NCBI GenBank assembly: GCA_020080175.1 | Contig: JAGHQL010000005.1 | Location: forward strand, 186,001-250,000 | Reading direction: 5' to 3' | Origin: Glutinoglossum americanum | Taxonomy: Eukaryota; Ascomycota; Geoglossomycetes; Geoglossales; Geoglossaceae | DNA length: 64,000 nucleotides | Part shown: positions 32,100-41,877 of the stretch, in pieces | Layout of the letters: every line of letters starts with the position of its first letter | Numbering within the stretch: position 1 is the first letter of the stretch | Made by a program: the position numbers and the translations under genes | Notes under the pieces: model-generated | Seen by the model: only the letters and a program-made list of their open reading frames with translations | Told to the model about the DNA's origin: nothing | Database searches by the model: none

Positions 32100-34526
32100 T
32101 CAGGAGATCAAGATCCGAAAACTCTTTTTAATGCATAGGTTTAGCGCGCAGCGAATGCAGCCCTCATAGTGTATTACTATACCCCATGAATGCTCTGCCA
32201 GGACCTCCAGCGCTTGCAATTGCCGAGTGTAGACCCTGTCAGCCAATAGTAAAGTCTTTGAATGCCTGGGGCCGGGGGTTTCCGTGAACGATTTTTTGAG
32301 TTGAAATAGGTGACCCACATCTCCTGCTTCCATACCGTTGCTATGTGCGCAGGGTGGAGTAAAAACGGTATAACCAAGTGCTCTAATAAAAGACCATGCA
32401 GCAGCGGTGTTTGAGCCGGCTAACCTAACCTCACCACGGAGGGTTGAGCCAGCGACAGATACCGACCATTGAAAAGGGCCATCGCCAAAGGGCTGAAGGC
32501 GGTCTGGAACGAAGTCGCAGCCAACGATGTCCGCCAGGTGCTGGCTACTATGAACCAAGCGGGGAGTGCTGCATCCGACATCGCTTCCATCTCCATCATG
32601 ACTATTTCCCACCAGACGGATTTCTCCGTTATCACCCCTTTCCTGCCCACCGGCTACTGCTTCGTCAAGGCGCATCCATTCATGGTCGTCAAGAGCAACT
32701 CTGGAAAGGCTTTCTATGTCCACCTTCTCGCTCCACGAGTCGATCATTGAATTGAAGCACATCCCCTCCCACCTGAGCTGCCCGGGGAAAGCGGACATTT
32801 GAAGGTATCCAGAATGGATAAAAGAGGACGAGCCGAAGAAGGCGGGGTATAGTACCTGACCGCCCCCAGAGGATATAATAGTGGAATCCGACACGGCGTG
32901 GCCGAGAAGTTTGGCGGCGTATCTAAAAACAAACCGAGCTCTGCAGTCTATCATATGATACAAGTCGTGCATCATAGGCTGCCATACAGAGACTATTGCC
33001 ATTAGCCAGGGATCTCTTTCTGCGTAATGTCTCCTTGTAGTGTGATGCCACCGGTCGAAATCCTCTTCGTCAAAATCAGGTCCGCCTCTAATCATAGGAA
33101 AACCATCCAGATCGTGCGCATCTCCGAAGAGAGCAAACACCAGCAATGCTGCACCAATGCTCCCGACCTCCTCGAGGAATTCACTGACATCGCATGGTAT
33201 CCAGCTGCCGGTGGGGCCACCGCCTGTCCCTTTTGGCTGGGAGCTACCGAGGCTAGATTCCCTACAGGAACTGCAGGCTGTTCCCAGCATTCGCGCGAGG
33301 TTTTTGGGGCGCAAAACTAGATTAGGATCAGAGTCGAGACGAACCAAAGGCAGATCGTCTCCAAGAAGCGCTTCGGCAAGCCGGATTCTAGCATCGGTGT
33401 TGGGAAAAGCATATGGCCCGAAAGTTTGCCTTTCGTTTAAACCGAAGTGCATTCGGAGAGGGACGTGTTTAACGATGAAATACAGGGCTTGGCCCACAGC
33501 TTCTTTGAGGGTTTTTTCAGTTTGAATAATCGGAAACTTGTCGAAAAGAATGTTGAGGCGATAATTTATCCACGTTCTGATATCCATCATTCCCTTCCAA
33601 GCGACGCGGTTGTGATCGCGGCCATCCTCAAAAACGATTTCCTTTATACTATTAAGGTTTCGAAGTATGGCGACTTGGAAAGTCCTATCTCTCGTTTTGC
33701 TTGCGCCTTGATGAGCACGTTCACTACCCGCGAGACGATGCTCACATGGAAGGACATGCAAAACCACTGGTGACTCTTGTTGGTCCAGTAGAGTTTTCCC
33801 TGTCGCAAGCCGCACAAGCGGAGGAACGCCAAGGCACCATTTTACGAATGCTATACACCACGGCACATACTGGGATCCGACTTTCAGGCTGAGGGAGCAT
33901 TCTTCCCCAAGCCGGCCGCTTTCGCTCATCGCAAGGATCAAGCTTTGTAGAGCCGGTTTAGTGGGAACCGCAGCAACTGAGAATTGATAACCGGGTTCTA
34001 ATATTTGCCGAATCAGGCTGCGGAACCAAATTTCCCAGCCAGCTATACTTTTGGCAAAATCCGAGAGAGCCAGCTTAGACCCAATAAGCTCCATGACAGC
34101 CTGAAGTTGTAGTATCGTCGGTCGCATTTGGGTCTCCCTTTGTGTCTCTTGAAGGAGAGAGTCTAGTATAAGTGCAGCCTCATGATGGCCTAGAGTGCAG
34201 AGGACGGCGACAAGACACAGAAACCGGATGCCAGCGTCACTTCGGGCTAATTGTTCTACTGAATCCCCTTTCCTATAGCCAACCTGAGCCTTGATGAAGT
34301 TTAGAACGTGGGAAGTATGGCTCTGCCTTGCAAGCTGTTCCACTTTAACACGAGTTTCTGGGCACAATGGCAGGGTAGCCCCAAATGATTCGCAGCTCAG
34401 CAGTGCTAAGGGTTGAATGTTGTCGCTTGTTGCGGCCTCGAGGAGACCTCTGGCAATGCTGATGGTGCTGGTAGCGGACTCGTTTATCGCCCATGTGGCC
34501 TGCGTAGGGGGAAGGGAAGAAGACAT
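32100..34526 (-). CDS. Conserved fungal protein of unknown function
   Basis: One intronless frame; I choose the Met at 34526 (MSSSLPPTQATWAINESATS) over the upstream one at 34595 because relatives of this type begin with such a Ser/Pro lead, giving about 808 residues. Landmarks are LLSCESFGATLPLCPETR, SHTSHVLNFIKAQVGYRKGD, AGIRFLCLVAVL and VPWCIAFVKWCLG. The mid-region contains EDFDRWHHTTRRHYAERDPWL. I recognise these blocks from large uncharacterised proteins of filamentous ascomycetes, often polymorphic and accessory, but no catalytic motif, transmembrane helix or signal peptide stands out. The chain is largely helical in its first half. The function is unknown. Confidence 0.75.
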   Translation of the reverse strand: MSSSLPPTQATWAINESATSTISIARGLLEAATSDNIQPLALLSCESFGATLPLCPETRVKVEQLARQSHTSHVLNFIKAQVGYRKGDSVEQLARSDAGIRFLCLVAVLCTLGHHEAALILDSLLQETQRETQMRPTILQLQAVMELIGSKLALSDFAKSIAGWEIWFRSLIRQILEPGYQFSVAAVPTKPALQSLILAMSESGRLGEECSLSLKVGSQYVPWCIAFVKWCLGVPPLVRLATGKTLLDQQESPVVLHVLPCEHRLAGSERAHQGASKTRDRTFQVAILRNLNSIKEIVFEDGRDHNRVAWKGMMDIRTWINYRLNILFDKFPIIQTEKTLKEAVGQALYFIVKHVPLRMHFGLNERQTFGPYAFPNTDARIRLAEALLGDDLPLVRLDSDPNLVLRPKNLARMLGTACSSCRESSLGSSQPKGTGGGPTGSWIPCDVSEFLEEVGSIGAALLVFALFGDAHDLDGFPMIRGGPDFDEEDFDRWHHTTRRHYAERDPWLMAIVSVWQPMMHDLYHMIDCRARFVFRYAAKLLGHAVSDSTIISSGGGQVLYPAFFGSSSFIHSGYLQMSAFPGQLRWEGMCFNSMIDSWSEKVDIESLSRVALDDHEWMRLDEAVAGGQERGDNGEIRLVGNSHDGDGSDVGCSTPRLVHSSQHLADIVGCDFVPDRLQPFGDGPFQWSVSVAGSTLRGEVRLAGSNTAAAWSFIRALGYTVFTPPCAHSNGMEAGDVGHLFQLKKSFTETPGPRHSKTLLLADRVYTRQLQALEVLAEHSWGIVIHYEGCIRCALNLCIKKSFRILIS

Positions 34527-35457
34527 TGCAAAGTGGGGCGGAGGCAACAGGCAGAGGCAAAAACTCAGGTAACTGGCGAAGGGTGGCCGACCCAACTCTG
34601 AATTTCCAGGCGATGGCCGAGATCGCGGTCAATGGTCCGGAAAGGCGGGGTTATGTCACATGATGATCCGAGTGTGAACTTCAAGCCAGCGAACGCCGCG
34701 CATCCTCAATTTTTGATGACTTTAAGCAGCTCTCATGTCCTAGAGTATTATGGCAAGGCGGGTAACGCCTCGCACCTCAGGAGTGCGGCGCAATGATTAA
34801 ACTGGACTGAACCTTGAGTAAACCGTGGGGTGTGGAATGAGGTGAGGTGCGTGCGACCTTGTAATTTGTAATCACGTGGTGAGATTGTCATGGTCTCCAA
34901 GGCCATGTAGATATAGTTGGTCCTCATACCCAGTCGGTAGCATTGAACCAATTACGATAGGATATCTAGATACGACCATGACCCGGATACCATAGATCCC
35001 ATCCTCTGCCCCTTCATGCCCGTTGCAACACATGAACGCTTCACAGCGCCATCTACTGTAACAGTTGTAGCGGTTGTCCCCGCATATGTCTCTTAGCAGG
35101 CTTCTACATAGCCAGAGCGATTCCCGCATAGCTGGAATTTAAGCAATGCAAGTGGATGTATCCAATGAATTGAAACGGGAGCAAGCCTCGTTAGGATAGG
35201 GTCCAAGTTGACCACTCGCAACGCTTTTCGCGACCCCGGCACCCTCAACCTACAATACTATTGCCATGTCATGTAAACAAAGCTCCTGAATGCCAAAACG
35301 AACTCTTCAATAGATAAGATTATTGAAGCTATATAAAAGAAAATTTTCAAAAGTACATATGCTGTTACAATATATTTCAAAGTTGGCTGAAATGCTTTGA
35401 AATATTACTTATAAGAATATTAAAACTATATTTAAAGTTAAAAAAATTATTATTATA
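34527..35457. other. Spacer leading into AT-rich block
   Basis: 34527-35280 is ordinary intergenic DNA containing the promoter of the preceding gene. From about 35290 the sequence turns strongly AT-rich up to the transposon end. Confidence 0.45.
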
Positions 35458-35510
35458 ACATCGCTTATCAGTAAGCGGTGAATATCATTGAGCGGTAAAC
35501 TTTTCGCGAC
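35458..35510 (+). repeat. Left terminal inverted repeat of pogo-type element
   Basis: Starts ACATCGCTTATCAGTAAGCG and ends AACTTTTCGCGAC; the inner GCTTATCAGTAAGC is itself palindromic and could be a transposase binding site. Confidence 0.9.
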
Positions 35511-35540
35511 CTTCAGACTTTCTAATTACTACATTCAGCC

Positions 35541-35584
35541 TAGCTTTTCTAAGTGGTCAAAATTTTAACCACTTAGGGAAGCTA
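35541..35584. repeat. 44-bp near-perfect palindrome
   Basis: Arms TAGCTTTTCTAAGTGGTCAA... and its complement differ at only 3 of 22 pairs, centred on AAAATTTT at 35562/35563. It lies seven bases beyond the transposase stop, so a 3' hairpin or a tiny nested foldback is possible. Confidence 0.75.
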
Positions 35585-35590
35585 GATCAC

Positions 35591-37243
35591 TTAAGTATTA
35601 GTTTGACATGTTCTTGTGTTGTATCCTGTCTTTCCACACTTGCCACAGCGATAAGTGGTCGACGAACCAGCTCTGCCATCACCACCGCCACAACGCTTTT
35701 CTGCTTGTACTTGCTCATCTACCTCCCTTTGAGTTATAATACCTATAGTATTCTCAACTTCAATTAGTCCTCCTTTGCTAACATGCATTCTTTTAGCCCT
35801 TTTGCACTTACTAAGGGCCTCTAAAGCCTCCTCAAGAGTATGAATCTAGGCATTCGCAAGTGAGAGATTATGTGCTATAACCTCTAATCCTCTTGCTGTC
35901 TGAGTAGACGCATTTAAAATTGGCATTGGTGAGCTACCTTGATGGTAAGCAATCTTGTTTTTCACAAATTTAGCTTGAAAGAGTACCTCAGTTGCGTTAT
36001 ATAATGTTTTGGAGACCCAAGAATTGGCTTTGGTAGGAAGAGGTCCAGTAGGTGTAGGAGTCCGTAACTTGACGTCTAGTCTTGAAATGACAGCTTGTGT
36101 ATCGAAAGGAACTAAACCAGCACCACGGAACCCAGCCTTGATGTTTTTTGGTGTCATAGTTTTATAGTATGCCGTCTGAAATGCAATAAAAAATTCAGTT
36201 TTCGTGATATGTGTGATGTGCGCTTTGATGAAAACATCAAGTTCAAGTCTATAGTTCCATTTAAAAACTCCAAAATATGTGACATCGAGTGGCTAAGTTA
36301 GGTGTAATGAATGAGGAGGAAAACAAATGGTCACAATATTGTGAGTCTTGCAGTATTCATCAAACTTGATGGATATATGACTTTCATGCCCATCGAGTAT
36401 TAACATCCGGTATCCACCTTTCTTTAAAGAACAAGTATGTTTGTTGAAATGTTGAATCCAATCCAAGCCTGTCGCATTATCGGTCCATCCATTTTCAGTT
36501 GGTTTAACCACCCAGTTGTGTGGTAAGCCACCTTCAGTATACCAATTGGCAAGGTGAACCGTACCCTTGACCACCAAAAACGGAGGAATATTATGGCCCT
36601 CTGCATTGACACAAGCAATAGCAGTAGCCCATTCTCGATTGCCAGGCTGTATTCTCTTTCTTTTCCCCTTTCGATCAGCCTTTGTGACCACCATACTACT
36701 AGAAATCACTCCAATCATAAATCCAGTCTCATCAAAGTTCCAGATGTCGCTATCTTGAATACCATATTTAGCCTTCGCATTTGCAACACGTTGAAACCAA
36801 ACTTCAAGAAGCTTGGGATCTTCGCATTGGGCTCTTTGGTAGTCATAGGAACGTGAAAAACGCGTCTTTAGCTCTGGGGTGCGCTTTACAAGTCGATGCG
36901 CCCAGAGCTTACCGATCGGAGGTCCATGACGCGATGCGAGAATTGTGTTGGCCATATCTTCTATATCCTTCAGTCGGGGAGAAAATCCTCGATCGTCTAG
37001 GTCAACTATATGCTGAATAAGGACCTCCTCTTCCAATTTATCTAGAAGTTGAATATTCGGTCTAGTTTCTGCCTTTGATTGTCTGCCATTCATTCTGGAA
37101 TGGAGGGTAGTATTAGATACATCATAAATTTGTACAGCTTTATGAACAGTTAATTTCTAGTTGTATTGAAGAGCCTCGATGGCTAGGACTATTCTAGCTT
37201 CTTTCAATTGACTTGATATATTGTAGTTATGGAGAAAACGCAT
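35591..37243 (-). pseudogene. Pogo/Fot1-type transposase with three in-frame TAG codons
   Basis: One 551-codon frame runs from ATG at 37243 to the stop at 35591. It contains a psq-type HTH (RIVLAIEALQ...TTLHSRMNGR), a CENP-B-type second HTH, and the DDE catalytic core: NFDETGF (Asp171), LILDGHESH (Asp284) and PLDVTYFG (Asp320). The C-terminal Cys-rich knuckle CGKCGKTGYNTRTC has Tyr where relatives have His. In-frame TAG codons stand at 37157-37159 (codon 29), 36293-36295 (codon 317, between HLT and PLD, where relatives have HLTQPLD) and 35846-35848 (codon 466). Each is one C-to-T step from CAG, in CpA context. As it stands the third catalytic acid is cut off from the first two, so the copy is not autonomous unless stops are read through. 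The frame is otherwise undamaged, pointing to recent insertion. Confidence 0.88.
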
Positions 37244-37265
37244 GTTGAAGTAGAAAGATAATACA

Positions 37266-37318
37266 GTTGCGAAAAGTTCACCGCTCGGTAATATTCACCG
37301 CTTACTGATAGGCGACGT
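37266..37318 (-). repeat. Right terminal inverted repeat of pogo-type element
   Basis: Reverse complement starts ACGTCGCCTATCAGTAAGCG and ends AACTTTTCGCAAC, pairing with 35458-35510. Confidence 0.9.
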
Positions 37319-37819
37319 TAATATGATAAAAAATCTTTATATAATATATATAATAGTTAAGTTAGTAAATTTAATAAGTAAAATATATTTATATTAATTA
37401 TTTTCATATATATTTATTATTAATAAAAATATTAAATTTATTTAAGTTAATTAATATTGCAATATATCATATGTAAATTAATTAATATAATATAGTAATA
37501 CTTATACATATAGTAATATTCTCTTAAAATAGTATTAATTAAAAACAATACTGATCACAAAATTAATCATATTTATATGGATACTTTATTCAATTAATTA
37601 GTACTTGCTGAAAACTAATTCAATTGACCCTGTCAATTCAACAAATTAAAAAATATATTATATAATTTTATTCAGAAGTTCGAATACGAACTTTGATTAA
37701 ATTGTAAATCTAAATTCTTCTCAAGAAATCTGTCTTTAACTAATTAGAAACCATTCTAACTGAAGACTTAGAGACATCAACTCTGAAAAAATTAAGTCCC
37801 ATTAGAACCCACAACCCAA
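37319..37819. other. AT-rich block continuing from left flank of transposon
   Basis: Very high A+T, rich in TTAATTAA-like and TATATA runs up to about 37760, with no coding sequence. With 35290-35457 it forms one AT-rich tract split by the transposon; such tracts are typical of old RIP-degraded repeats. The last 60 bp are the 3' flank of the Hsp70-like gene. Confidence 0.6.
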
Positions 37820-40192
37820 CTAAGCCCTCTGGACAATCCCGTCATTCCACTCCGCATTCTTGCCCTCCTCAAAATCCTCGCTATCCCTCGCTCCCCTTCC
37901 CCTCTCGTCGTCCCACGTGTACATCCACCTCGCCGGCACGCCCTTCTTATTGACCGACTCCCCATCGATCAAAATTTCAAACTTCAAATCTGCTGGCCCG
38001 ACGGAGACCGAGACTTCGTGGTCGATCTTTAAATATGATTTTCGCGGGGAGAAGAAGGGCCATCGGCGGCGGTTTTCGGCTGTTACGCCGGCGGAACCTG
38101 GCGCAAGGCGGTGCGAGGTTAGGTCCGATACGACTTCGCCCACGATCTGGGCATCGCCGTCGTTGATGCTCTGTGGTGGGCTGCCGTTGGACTGCGACTC
38201 CACAATTTCGTGCTTCCAATTCTTGTCCGGATTGCTTGCATCGGCAATGCGGGTGAATCTGTGCTTGATGGGGGTGTCGCTGTCTATTTCCTGACCTTTA
38301 CGCACTAGCCAACAGATCTGGTCTTCGGCGTATTTTTTTCCATCAATCGGGTCTCTGACGGCCCTTTGCCTGGAGTGCTTTTCCCTGCTGTAGAGTTCGT
38401 TGAACACGACGCCGTAGGAGGTCCGGCAACGGCGGTACCGGAGTATAGAAACGTGGTGTCTTAGGCGGTGGAGGCGATCAATGACAAGCCCCTTACACAC
38501 GGCAAGTTGGCTGTTATGTATTAGAAAGGGCCGCACCTGGGAGGTAGGAGCTCACGGTTCATCAGATACGAGAATATCGGTCACACGGGCACCATAGTGT
38601 GTCTTAATGCAACTCCAGACATACGGCGAGGAACCGAGACCACCAGAAAGAACAATATGGGACTTCGCAGGAGATTATCAGTAGCATGTATTATCGGAAG
38701 AGGTGTTTTTAGGGGGCAGGGGTGATTACTGACCACTCGCTCGTCTGGCTGAAACCTTTCGAGGCGTGATAGTTGCTTATCGATAACATCATAAATGCGA
38801 TGAATCTGACGGTCGAACATCTCCTGGATCTCGCTACTTTCCAAGAGTTCAGCTCTGAGCTAGCGAGCACGATTTGTTGACACATACTACTTAAATATCA
38901 TGAATCCTTTTTTTATTCCCGCATGGGGATCGGTAAAATCCCTCGGCAAACCCGGAACACCAATCCGCAGCTCCTCCACGTCGAGACCTGTCCCAAACTT
39001 CGATTTAACTACCTGGAAATGAAGGTGCCCTTTAGCCATGGTATAGGCAGCGTTTGCTGGTAAGTTAGGGGCATCTCTCCGGATGAGTTCTAAACGTTCC
39101 CTGGCGACCGCTTCAAAGGCTTCATCTATGTGGACGGAGCCGATCGCTTTGCCTGCAGAAGATATGACGTGGTCAAGATAGGAATCCGTGAGAAAGGATG
39201 GATGGCTAGCTAGCCTTTGGCTTGGATGAGCTGTTTCAACTCAACGATCTCGTTCCGAACGGAAAGAACTTTTAGGATACAAATATCCTAAATGGCACTG
39301 TGTAAGCGAATCAGTCAGGGCTAGGATATCACAACAGACGTACCGTTGTTCCACCACCGGCGTCACAGATAAGAAGGGTATGGCCCTCCCGTATGCCGTG
39401 TCTCATCGTGTCTCCACTAACCGTGTAGACGGCAGCAGCTTCCGCCTCAGTCAGCCCGATGGTCACCGAATTCTTATTTAGGCAGAAGCCAGCTTCCTTC
39501 ATGATTGCTCTAAAGTCTTCGACTACAGCGAGTTGCTTCCACGTCGTCGGCACGCTGAAGATGAACTCGATCCTGCTTTTCTCCCAGTCCCGTCCAAAGA
39601 GATCTTCCAAGTAGCCGGCGATGTGCTTGCGCAGTGCGGTCAAGAAATCTCTGTACCACATACGGACATCATCGATTGTACAGGGGTCTTGATTCTGGCA
39701 AAATTTCTTATTCAGAGCCGCCGGGTGCAGCCACAATTTGAAGAGCTCTTTGACGTTCCATCCTCGGCCTTGCGGGGCTAGCTCAAAACCCCATCTTACA
39801 CTGGCACGCCCTGCGCGATAGTTCAGGACAGTGGGCACCTTCTTTGCGATTAGGGTTGGGTCAGGGCCCGGCCATGTCTGGATCACAAGCGGCTGGGACA
39901 TTTCCGGGGTGGAAAAAGCAACACCTGTGAGAAAAGAGTACCGATTGTGTTAGCGTTTCGTCTGCATCGTCACCCATAAGGGGTGCTATCTCATCGTACA
40001 AATGAGAAAGGTGAACCCATGCCGAGTGCAGGCGCTTCGCCCATATCCGTGCAAGGTAACACCCGAAGCCAGGATCACTCCCGTGTGCTACTTACCGGAA
40101 AATGTCAGGCCCAAGTCGATTCCCACGACAATCAGCTCTGGTGGAAGAGGAGAATCTGGCCGTAGCTGCGAATCTCGTATCAAGTCCATCAT
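37820..40192 (-). CDS. Hsp70-like ATPase (second), 7 exons
   Basis: Exons on the minus strand: 40096-40192, 39344-39924, 39215-39287, 38891-39152, 38734-38833, 38556-38662, 37820-38510; 636 residues. ATPase motifs are in the right order: VVGIDLGLTFSG, FIFSVPTTW, EAEAAAVY, ICDAGGGTT followed after the splice by DICILKVLSV, MFDRQIHRI and IVLSGGLGSSPYV, then QLAVCKGLVIDRL. The C-terminal 200 residues do not look like a canonical substrate-binding domain and end in an acidic/aromatic stretch (RWMYTWDDERG). Frame continuity requires a GC donor at AAAG|GCTAGC (39214) for intron 3, and an AAG-type acceptor (GCGAAG) before exon 6; these weak sites could also mean early decay. It belongs to the same broad family as 11239-13671 but is clearly divergent, so the two are not recent duplicates. 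Confidence 0.8.
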
Positions 40193-41046
40193 GCTTTCTG
40201 ATGGCGGTAGCGCAGAAAGTCGGTGTAGCGATTCGGCTACTGCAGAGGCAAATGTAAGATGTATGTAGGCCCATCACCACCGGGCGTCTCAGCCGCCTTG
40301 GCTGAAGCCAGTGATGCGCGGCGAGACTGTTCATGGGTCGCGCCACGTCAGCACGCAGATCGACTTGTGCTCCCAGCCAAATCGAACCCGGTCTACTGGA
40401 GGGTTACGCGACAAGTCGAACCGCTGGAGCACACTGGATATCTCGCTGAGGCCATAGGGTGGAAGTTTGAAACGTGTCGGGTCGCTTGAGGCGTAAACCT
40501 TGGCATTCGTCCGATGTTAGGCCGCCAAGCCAGCGGGGTAAAGCCCTTAATCGCCAACCCTATGGTCAGTGCAACCAGCGCTCGCAACAGAATCCAATGT
40601 TGTTTTGCCCAGCCTAGCCAAAGCTACCCTCGCTGTTCTAGTCAGATAAATGGCTTAAGTTATCTTTGGCGCTGCACAAAACCGACACACCTAACGCACT
40701 CTGCCGTCATGGTAGCCCCTCTGCACAACAGCTATGTTCAAAAAGGAAAGGTGGATCAGTGCGGGGTCGTCAACCCACATATGGTGGCGGCCAATAGGTA
40801 TCCCTCGCGAGTTGCACTACAGGCTCTATTGCTGATCTATCTCACCTAGTACAAGTTAGAGCCCCTGTCTGAGTTAAGTGGGTGGCTGGAGGTTGTGGTG
40901 TTCATAATTTCAGCGGATCGGGTGGGTAGAATGACTGGCAACCCAAGCCCCAACTCAGAATCTTGTCGGGGGTATGATAACTTCGTAGCGTTTGGCAGCT
41001 TGGTGGGGTCAGACCCTCGACCCGTTCGGAATGCTGAATAGTACTT
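40193..41046. other. Intergenic region upstream of two genes
   Basis: 850 bp between divergent genes, presumably with both promoters; it may also conceal a 5' exon of the next gene. No motif identified. Confidence 0.35.
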
Positions 41047-41877
41047 ATGTGTTTTGGAGCGCGAACCCAGAATCCGGGACAGGATGGGCAACTGGAAGAT
41101 GTCCCGCCTCGGGCCGTTCCCGTCCGTCCGCCAGCGGCAAAGTCACGTCCACCAACCCGGCCGCCATCACGACAAGCGTCGCGGCACGGGGAATTACCCA
41201 GGACCCTACCGAGCCAGAGGAGCCAACCCCATGGTGGGCACTCGAGACCGCCGTCACAGCATGGGCGCGCGTCTCGACCCTCCTCTTCTCGGCAACCCTC
41301 ATCTCGACTCCCTCCATCTCGACCTTCCTCTTCTCACCAATCCTCGTCTCGACCCTCCTCATCTCATCGGAGGAGAGATGGAAGAGATAAACGTAGTTCT
41401 CGCGTTGGGCCGATCCCAGAAGACGAACCAGAACCGCCTCTGCAGCCTCCAGACGATAGCGCTATCCAAAACGATGCTAATGTGCTCAACGGGTACATCT
41501 TCCACCACGCTAGTAACTTCTATAGCGATAGCGGCCCGATGGACGGCCTTCACTCGCAGCAGTCAGCGATTAGGCAGAGTATCGGAAAGGCGATTATCGA
41601 CCGTATCGTCTTGGTGAGCCGTCCGGACTGGAAAGCGGTTGCAGTGGACTTATCCAACGACCTCGAACCATATATTTCCAACAGTGGAATCGACCCGAGG
41701 CGCCGAGATCATCTATATGAGCTATGTAGCCATGCCCTCCACCTTGGGCGGCTCATATCCTGGCACCCTGGTACATGGAACTTCGGCCACTGGGAGAGTG
41801 CGAGGGGGAATGCTGTGCTATTTCCCAGCTTACTGAAGAACGGAGAGGAGGTTCTACCTGAAGTTGAGGATATTTAG
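41047..41877 (+). CDS. Arg/Ser/Pro-rich fungal protein, possibly missing 5' exon
   Basis: The 276-codon frame has two parts. Residues about 20-115 are extremely low in complexity, with RPPS, SRPSSS and SSHQ units (the DNA shows imperfect 12-24 nt CTCGTCTCGACCC-type repeats), ending in a basic patch RRRDGRDKRSS. Residues about 140-276 look folded: YIFHHASNFYSDSG, IIDRIVLVSRPDWKAV, DLEPYI, RRRDHLYELCSHALHLGRL, WNFGHWES and VLFPSLLKNGEEV. I know that second block from uncharacterised fungal proteins, where it follows a long disordered region, but no function is established. Relatives are longer at the N-terminus; a TGA lies ten codons upstream in frame, so either this is the start or an upstream exon was missed. 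Confidence 0.55.
   Translation: MCFGARTQNPGQDGQLEDVPPRAVPVRPPAAKSRPPTRPPSRQASRHGELPRTLPSQRSQPHGGHSRPPSQHGRASRPSSSRQPSSRLPPSRPSSSHQSSSRPSSSHRRRDGRDKRSSRVGPIPEDEPEPPLQPPDDSAIQNDANVLNGYIFHHASNFYSDSGPMDGLHSQQSAIRQSIGKAIIDRIVLVSRPDWKAVAVDLSNDLEPYISNSGIDPRRRDHLYELCSHALHLGRLISWHPGTWNFGHWESARGNAVLFPSLLKNGEEVLPEVEDI

Larger units (their letters stand above)
35458..37318 (-). mobile_element. Pogo/Fot1-type DNA transposon, complete ends
   Basis: The element is 1861 bp, flanked by TA on both sides (35456-35457 and 37319-37320), as expected for Tc1/mariner-pogo insertion. Terminal inverted repeats of 53 bp match at 46 positions, and all seven differences are transitions. It carries one transposase frame on the minus strand that occupies most of its length. 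It lies in an AT-rich block that continues on both sides. Confidence 0.92.

Noticed and set aside
32444-33773. Several plus-strand frames of 90-120 codons
   Set aside because: They are antisense to the 808-residue minus-strand gene, which has far stronger protein-level coherence.
36554-37020. Plus-strand frames inside the transposon
   Set aside because: Antisense shadows of the transposase.
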